64,000 nt of DNA from Actinomyces faecalis (GTDB lineage: Bacteria > Actinomycetota > Actinomycetes > Actinomycetales > Actinomycetaceae), in NCBI RefSeq assembly GCF_013184985.2, contig NZ_CP063418.1, positions 496,001-560,000 of the forward strand. Direction: 5' to 3'. Of the stretch, positions 59,571 to 64,000 are shown one piece after another (positions within the stretch are counted from its first letter, which is position 1; each line of letters opens with the position of its first letter). A program made the translations under genes and the position numbers. The notes under the pieces are model-generated. The model had not been told where the DNA came from. It did not search any database and saw nothing but the letters and a program-made list of their open reading frames with translations.

Positions 59571-61228
59571 CGCCCCTGGCCTGAGGACGTCGCCGCAGGA
59601 GTCCCTGCCGGAGCGCCTCCGGGCACGCTCCCAGGGCCGGCAGCCGGAACCGGCTCACGGCGCAGCGTGGGCAGAGGGAGGCTGACCGGACCGCCCCTGC
59701 TGGTGTCTGAGCTGCACCCGCCCTCGGCCTGGCCGTGGAAGGAGGCCACCGAGTGGCAGGCAGCCGGGGCGCCGTCGCCCAGCAGCGTGCGCACGTCCGG
59801 TCCCATGGCCTGCATCCCACGGGGGACCTCGGGAGAGGTGGTGGGGATGACGTAACGGTCGTCGTACTTGGCGATGGCCAGCAGGTGGTACATCGCCTCC
59901 AGGTGCCCGCCGGTGACCCCCACGGCAGCGGCGATCTGCGGGTCGGGAGTACGCCCCAGGTTCACCTCCCGCATGTGGCAGCGCATGGCAGCGAGCCTGC
60001 GCAGCGAGAGCTCGACGGGGTTGGTGTCCCCGGCGGTGAAGAGCCCCGCCAGATACTCCAGCGGAATGCGCATGTCCGCCACCGCCGCCAGCAGCACGCG
60101 GTGGTCCTCAGCGTCCATGCCGGTGGCAGCGACCTCGTCGACCACGGGGGACAGCGGCGGGATGTACCAGACCATCGGCATGGTGCGGTACTCCGGGTGC
60201 AGGGGCAGGGCCACCTCGTAGGTCTGGATGAGGTCCCACAGCGGGGACTGCTGAGCGGCCGTGATCCAGGAGGCGGGTACCCCCTCAGCCCGGGCTGCCG
60301 CCACGACCTCGGGGTCATGGGGGTCCAGGAGGATCTCACGCTGGGCCATGTACAGGTCCTGAGGGTCCTCCACAGCCGCGGCCTGGGAGACCCGGTCGGC
60401 GTCGTAGAGCAGCACACCGAGGTAGCGCAGCCGCCCCACGCAGGTCTGCGAGCACACGGTGGGCTCGCCGGCCTCCAGGCGCGGGTAGCACAGCGTGCAC
60501 TTCTCCGCCTTGCCGGTGGCGTGGTTGAAGTAGACCTTCTTGTAGGGGCAGGCGGACACGCACATGCGCCATCCGCGGCAGGCGTCCTGGTCGACCAGCA
60601 CAATCCCGTCCTCGCTGCGCTTGTACATCGCCCCGCTGGGGCAGGCGGCGACGCAGGTGGGGTTGAGGCAGTGCTCGCAGATGCGCGGCAGGTAGAACAT
60701 GAAGGCCTGGTCGATCTCGGTGCGGACCTTCTGGTTCATCCCAGCCAGCACGGGGTCCTCGGCCAGGGTCTCCATGGAGCCGCCCAGGTCGTCATCCCAG
60801 TTGGGGCCCCAGGAGATGGTCGGCATGTACTCGCCCGTCAGCTGGCTCTTGGCCCGTGCCACCGGCAGGGCGGCAGCGTCCTTGGGAGCGGACAGCAGCT
60901 TGTCGTACTCGTACGTCCACGGCTCGTAGTAGTCCTCGACCCCGGGCATCTGGGGGTTGGCGAAGATCGTGGCCAGCTTGCGCAGCCGCCCGCCTCCACG
61001 CGGGACCAGACGCCCGTTCGCCTTGCGGACCCAGCCGCCCTTCCACTTGTCCTGGTCCTCCCACGAGCGGGGGTAGCCCACGCCCGGGCGCGTCTCGACG
61101 TTGTTGAACCACATGTACTCCGTGCCCTCGCGGTTGGTCCACGCCTGCTTGCAGGTCACCGAGCAGGTGTGGCACCCGATGCACTTGTCGAGGTTCATGA
61201 TCATGCCGATCTGAGCCATCACCTTCAT
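59567..61228 (-). CDS. narH: Respiratory nitrate reductase beta subunit
   Basis: A 553-residue iron-sulfur protein. Four cysteine groups are visible: CIGCHTCSVTCKQAW; CEHCLNPTCVAACPSGA; CRGWRMCVSACPYKK (Trp in place of one Cys, giving the 3Fe-4S cluster); and KCTLCYPRLEAGEPTVC. It carries electrons from NarI to NarG. The C-terminal 60 residues are Pro/Gly-rich and extend beyond the core. The start shares one base with the narG stop. Confidence 0.95.
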   Translation of the reverse strand: MKVMAQIGMIMNLDKCIGCHTCSVTCKQAWTNREGTEYMWFNNVETRPGVGYPRSWEDQDKWKGGWVRKANGRLVPRGGGRLRKLATIFANPQMPGVEDYYEPWTYEYDKLLSAPKDAAALPVARAKSQLTGEYMPTISWGPNWDDDLGGSMETLAEDPVLAGMNQKVRTEIDQAFMFYLPRICEHCLNPTCVAACPSGAMYKRSEDGIVLVDQDACRGWRMCVSACPYKKVYFNHATGKAEKCTLCYPRLEAGEPTVCSQTCVGRLRYLGVLLYDADRVSQAAAVEDPQDLYMAQREILLDPHDPEVVAAARAEGVPASWITAAQQSPLWDLIQTYEVALPLHPEYRTMPMVWYIPPLSPVVDEVAATGMDAEDHRVLLAAVADMRIPLEYLAGLFTAGDTNPVELSLRRLAAMRCHMREVNLGRTPDPQIAAAVGVTGGHLEAMYHLLAIAKYDDRYVIPTTSPEVPRGMQAMGPDVRTLLGDGAPAACHSVASFHGQAEGGCSSDTSRGGPVSLPLPTLRREPVPAAGPGSVPGGAPAGTPAATSSGQGR

Positions 61229-64000
61229 CAGAAGGTCACCTCCTGGTTGGAGCGGCGGCGGATGACCGTGACCTCGTCACGGTTGTTGCCGGTAGGGCCG
61301 ATGTAGTTGAAGGCGTAGGACAGCTGGGCGTACCCGCCGGCGAAGTGCGAGGGCTTGAGGACGATCCGCGTCAGCGAGTTGTGCGTGCCTCCCCGCCTGC
61401 CGGTGGACTCGGTCAGCGGGGTGTTCATCGTGCGTTCCTGGGCGTGGTACATGAAGACCGTGCCCTGCGGGATACGGTGGGAGACGATGGCGCGCGCGGC
61501 GACGACGCCGTTGCGGTTGTAGGCCTCGACCCACTCGTTGTCCCTGACGCCGATGGTCTCGGCGTCCTGCGGGCTCATCCAGATCGTCTGGCCCCCACGC
61601 CCCAGGGTGAGCATGTGGAGGTTGTCGTAGTACTGGGAGTGGATGGCCCACTTGTTGTGCGCGGTGATGTAGCGCACGGCCACCTGCGCCTCACCCGCCT
61701 GCGTGGAGCTGACCGTGCCAGGCGCCTGCTCGCCGTAGAGCGTGGCGAAGTCCAGCGGCGGGCGGAAGACCGGCAGGGACTCGCCCATGTCCCGCATCCA
61801 GTCGTGGTCCAGGTAGTAGTGCATCCGGCCCGTGAGCGTGTGCCAGGGCTTGGCGTGCTCGACGTTGACGACGAAGGCGCTGTAGCGGCGGCCCCCGTGC
61901 TCCGACCCCGACCACTCGGGCGTGGTGATGACGGGCTGGGGGCGGCTCTGGGTCTGGGCGAAGGTCACCTGCTTGCCGGCCTCCTCCTCGCTCAGGCTGG
62001 CCAGCTCGGTGCCCGTGCGCCGGGAGAGGGTCTGCCAGCCCTGGGTCGCCAGGCGGCCGTTGGTGGCGCCGGACATGTGCATCACGGCGTCCCCGGCCTT
62101 GATGGGGGTGTCGATGAGCGGACGCCCCTGCCCGGCGCCCTCACCCGTGCCGTGGGCCCGGCGAAGCGCCTCGATCTCCTTGTCCGGCACCAGCATGATC
62201 CCCTTGGTGGGGATGCCGGGGGACTCCACGAGCGGGCCCACGGTGTTGAACTTGTTGAGCAGCTCGGTGTAGTCACGCTCAACGGGAACGAGCTTGGGCA
62301 TGGTGACGCCAGGCACCCACTCCTGAGGCAGCCCGGACACGTCCCCGTGGGGCATCGTCATGGCGTCAGGGGTGTCGTGGGTCAGAGGCGCGGCCACGAC
62401 GTCGGTCTGGGTGCCCAGATACTGCGGCGCCCACTCAGCCACCATGCGCGCCAGCTGCTGGTAGATGTCGAAGTCGGTGCGCGCCTCCCACGGGGGCGTG
62501 ATGGCCTCGTTGAAGGAGTGGATGAACGGGTGCATGTCCGTGGTGGACAGGTCGTACTTCTCGTACCAGGTGGCCGCCGGCAGCACGACGTCGGAGTGCA
62601 GCGTGGTGGAGGTCGTGCGGAAGTCTGCGGTCCACATGAGGTCGAGCTTGCCCTGAGGGGCCTGCTCACGCCAGGTCATCGAGACCGGGCGCTGGCCCTG
62701 GGGGGTCTCCTCGGCACTGACGTCATTGTCCGCACCCACCATGTGGCGCAGGAAGAACTCCGTCCCCTTAGCCGAGGAGCCCAGCAGGTTGGTGCGCCAG
62801 GAGGCCAGGATCCGAGGGAAGTTCTCCTCAGCGTCCGGGTCCTCGCAGGCAAAGCGCAGCTCGCCGCGCTCAAGCTGGTCGACGACGTAGTCCGCCGGGT
62901 CCATCCCGGCTTCCTTGGCCTGCTGGCCTAGCAGCAGGGGATTGCGGTTGAAGGTGGGGTAGGAGGGGGCCCATCCCCGCTTCATCGCCTCCACCATCGT
63001 GTCCGCGGTGGTCTTGCCAGCCAGGCTGCCCGGCCCTAGCGGGGAGGCCAGGCGCTCGGCCGGAGTGCTGTCATAACGCCACTGGTCAGTGGTCAGGTAC
63101 CAAAAGCCCGTGGAGATCATCTGCCGCGCCGGACGCACCCAGTCCAGGGCGAAGGCGAACTGGGACCAGCCGGCGATCGGGCGCACCTTCTCCTGGCCCA
63201 CGTAGTGGGCCCAGCCCCCGCCATTGACACCCTGCGTCGCGCACATCGAGGTCAGCGCCAGGATCGTGCGGTAGATCTCGTCGGCGTGGTAGTAGTGGTT
63301 GATCCCGGCGCCCATGACGATCTGGGAGCGGCCACCCGAGTCGATGGAGTTCTGCGCAAACTCCCGCGCCACCCGGATCATGGCCGGCCCAGACACCCCG
63401 GTGAGCTCGCTGGCCCACGCCGGGGTGCCGGGAGACGTGGCGTCCTGGTAGTCCGCCGGCCACTGACCGGGCAGTCCCGGGCGGGACACGCCGTAGCTGG
63501 CCAGCAGCAGGTCGTAGACCGTGGTCACCATCCGCCCGTCGGGCAGGCGCGTGGCCGGCACGCCACGGCGCAGGACCCCACCGCCCACACTTCCAGCCGG
63601 GGTGGCGGAGCTGGGTAGGTCGAAGCGCGGCAGCAGCACCTCCACAGGCTCAACGACAGCGCCCTGGGCTCCGCCGTCGCAGACCTCCAGCATGCTCATG
63701 ACCGGGTCCACGCCCTCCATGAGCAGGTTCCAGCGGCCCTCGCCCTCGGGGGTGAAGCGGTCAGCCAGCGTCCCGCCCGGGTCGGCCGGACCGCGCTCGC
63801 GGTCCCACACCAGCGGACGGAACTCGTTGCGTGTGGCCTCCTGGCTGGCGGAGCCGGGCACGGTGTCCGCCGTGACGAAGCGCCCTGGGACGTAGCCGTC
63901 GCCCTGGCCGTGGGCCTCAAGCTCGATGAGGAAGGGGGAGTCGGTGTGCCGGCGCATGTAGTCCAGGAAGAAGGGCTCAGCCCTGCCCACGTGGAACTCC
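61228..64000 (-). CDS. narG: Respiratory nitrate reductase alpha subunit (5' part outside window)
   Basis: About 923 C-terminal residues of NarG are present. The frame is open across the right edge (EFHVGRAEPFFLDYMRRHTD), so about 300 residues, including the 4Fe-4S site, lie beyond. Visible molybdopterin-domain pieces include INHYYHADEIYRTILALTSM, GVNGGGWAHYVGQEKVRPIA, DVVLPAATWYEKYDLSTTDM and YITAHNKWAIHSQYYDNLHM. It reduces nitrate to nitrite on the cytoplasmic side. It heads the narGHJI operon, with modA-modBC downstream. Confidence 0.95.
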   Translation of the reverse strand, partial: EFHVGRAEPFFLDYMRRHTDSPFLIELEAHGQGDGYVPGRFVTADTVPGSASQEATRNEFRPLVWDRERGPADPGGTLADRFTPEGEGRWNLLMEGVDPVMSMLEVCDGGAQGAVVEPVEVLLPRFDLPSSATPAGSVGGGVLRRGVPATRLPDGRMVTTVYDLLLASYGVSRPGLPGQWPADYQDATSPGTPAWASELTGVSGPAMIRVAREFAQNSIDSGGRSQIVMGAGINHYYHADEIYRTILALTSMCATQGVNGGGWAHYVGQEKVRPIAGWSQFAFALDWVRPARQMISTGFWYLTTDQWRYDSTPAERLASPLGPGSLAGKTTADTMVEAMKRGWAPSYPTFNRNPLLLGQQAKEAGMDPADYVVDQLERGELRFACEDPDAEENFPRILASWRTNLLGSSAKGTEFFLRHMVGADNDVSAEETPQGQRPVSMTWREQAPQGKLDLMWTADFRTTSTTLHSDVVLPAATWYEKYDLSTTDMHPFIHSFNEAITPPWEARTDFDIYQQLARMVAEWAPQYLGTQTDVVAAPLTHDTPDAMTMPHGDVSGLPQEWVPGVTMPKLVPVERDYTELLNKFNTVGPLVESPGIPTKGIMLVPDKEIEALRRAHGTGEGAGQGRPLIDTPIKAGDAVMHMSGATNGRLATQGWQTLSRRTGTELASLSEEEAGKQVTFAQTQSRPQPVITTPEWSGSEHGGRRYSAFVVNVEHAKPWHTLTGRMHYYLDHDWMRDMGESLPVFRPPLDFATLYGEQAPGTVSSTQAGEAQVAVRYITAHNKWAIHSQYYDNLHMLTLGRGGQTIWMSPQDAETIGVRDNEWVEAYNRNGVVAARAIVSHRIPQGTVFMYHAQERTMNTPLTESTGRRGGTHNSLTRIVLKPSHFAGGYAQLSYAFNYIGPTGNNRDEVTVIRRRSNQEVTF

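Noticed and set aside
59735..61306. Long open frame (523 codons) on the plus strand
   Set aside because: It is antisense to narH, whose cysteine motifs are unmistakable. Long antisense frames are expected at this GC content.
61345..62931. Long open frame (528 codons) on the plus strand
   Set aside because: Antisense to narG; composition typical of a shadow frame (His/Arg/Gly-rich, no motifs).

Overview
The window is GC-rich, densely packed actinobacterial chromosome. It carries WhiB2, MtrA/MtrB, an actinobacterial SecA without the zinc tail, Trm112, DUF3499 and DUF6912 genes, many 4-base start/stop overlaps and some leaderless starts. There are no mycolate or sporulation-septum genes. Together with LicD proteins and a full nitrate reductase, this suggests a host-associated Actinomyces-like member of the Actinomycetales. 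That assignment is inference; no rRNA gene is present to confirm it.

Layout. 1-4.9 kb (minus): a surface-glycan decoration operon with two LicD phosphotransferases, a Wzx-type flippase and a GT4 glycosyltransferase, followed by an HTH/LicC-like nucleotidyltransferase cut by the window edge. 5-8.6 kb: DUF2304 protein, polyprenol-type GT2, rfbA, and divergent manA. 8.6-17 kb: TIGR03089 protein, whiB2, a 1361-aa GT2 membrane protein, DUF5719 protein, zincin-like protein, DUF3499 and Trm112. 17-24.5 kb: RDD, SpoIIM, DUF58, MoxR, DUF4350, DUF4129 and a GlpQ-membrane-domain-like protein. 24.6-32.1 kb: mtrAB (no lpqB follows), hpf, comF and secA. 32-40.5 kb: Rv3235-like protein, LysM protein, a frameshifted gene, a small HTH protein, DUF6912, sbcCD and one unknown gene.

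40.5-53.0 kb is an accessory island. It begins with a relB antitoxin whose yoeB partner has a nonsense codon. It then holds remnants of an actinobacterial integrative conjugative element: DUF6668-like, small membrane, VirB8-like and TrbL-like genes, a Rep remnant, and a MobF/TraA relaxase-helicase with several frameshifts. An RHH/BrnT-like toxin-antitoxin pair and a cluster of inverted repeats precede the relaxase. Between these remnants lie three copies of one two-gene plan: a secreted protein of about 190-210 aa with a hydrophobic C-terminal half, followed at once by a 64-75 aa protein with two membrane segments. The copies share no obvious sequence, differ in base composition, and each has its own recognisable promoter. 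I read them as candidate secreted-toxin/immunity cassettes and as the best candidate for an undescribed system here. Two of the three secreted-protein genes appear frameshifted at the signal peptide.

53-64 kb (minus): uppP, hisN, a fused modBC, modA and narIJHG, with narG running off the right edge. Molybdate uptake directly behind a molybdenum-dependent nitrate reductase makes functional sense. No tRNA, rRNA, CRISPR array or intact transposase was recognised.
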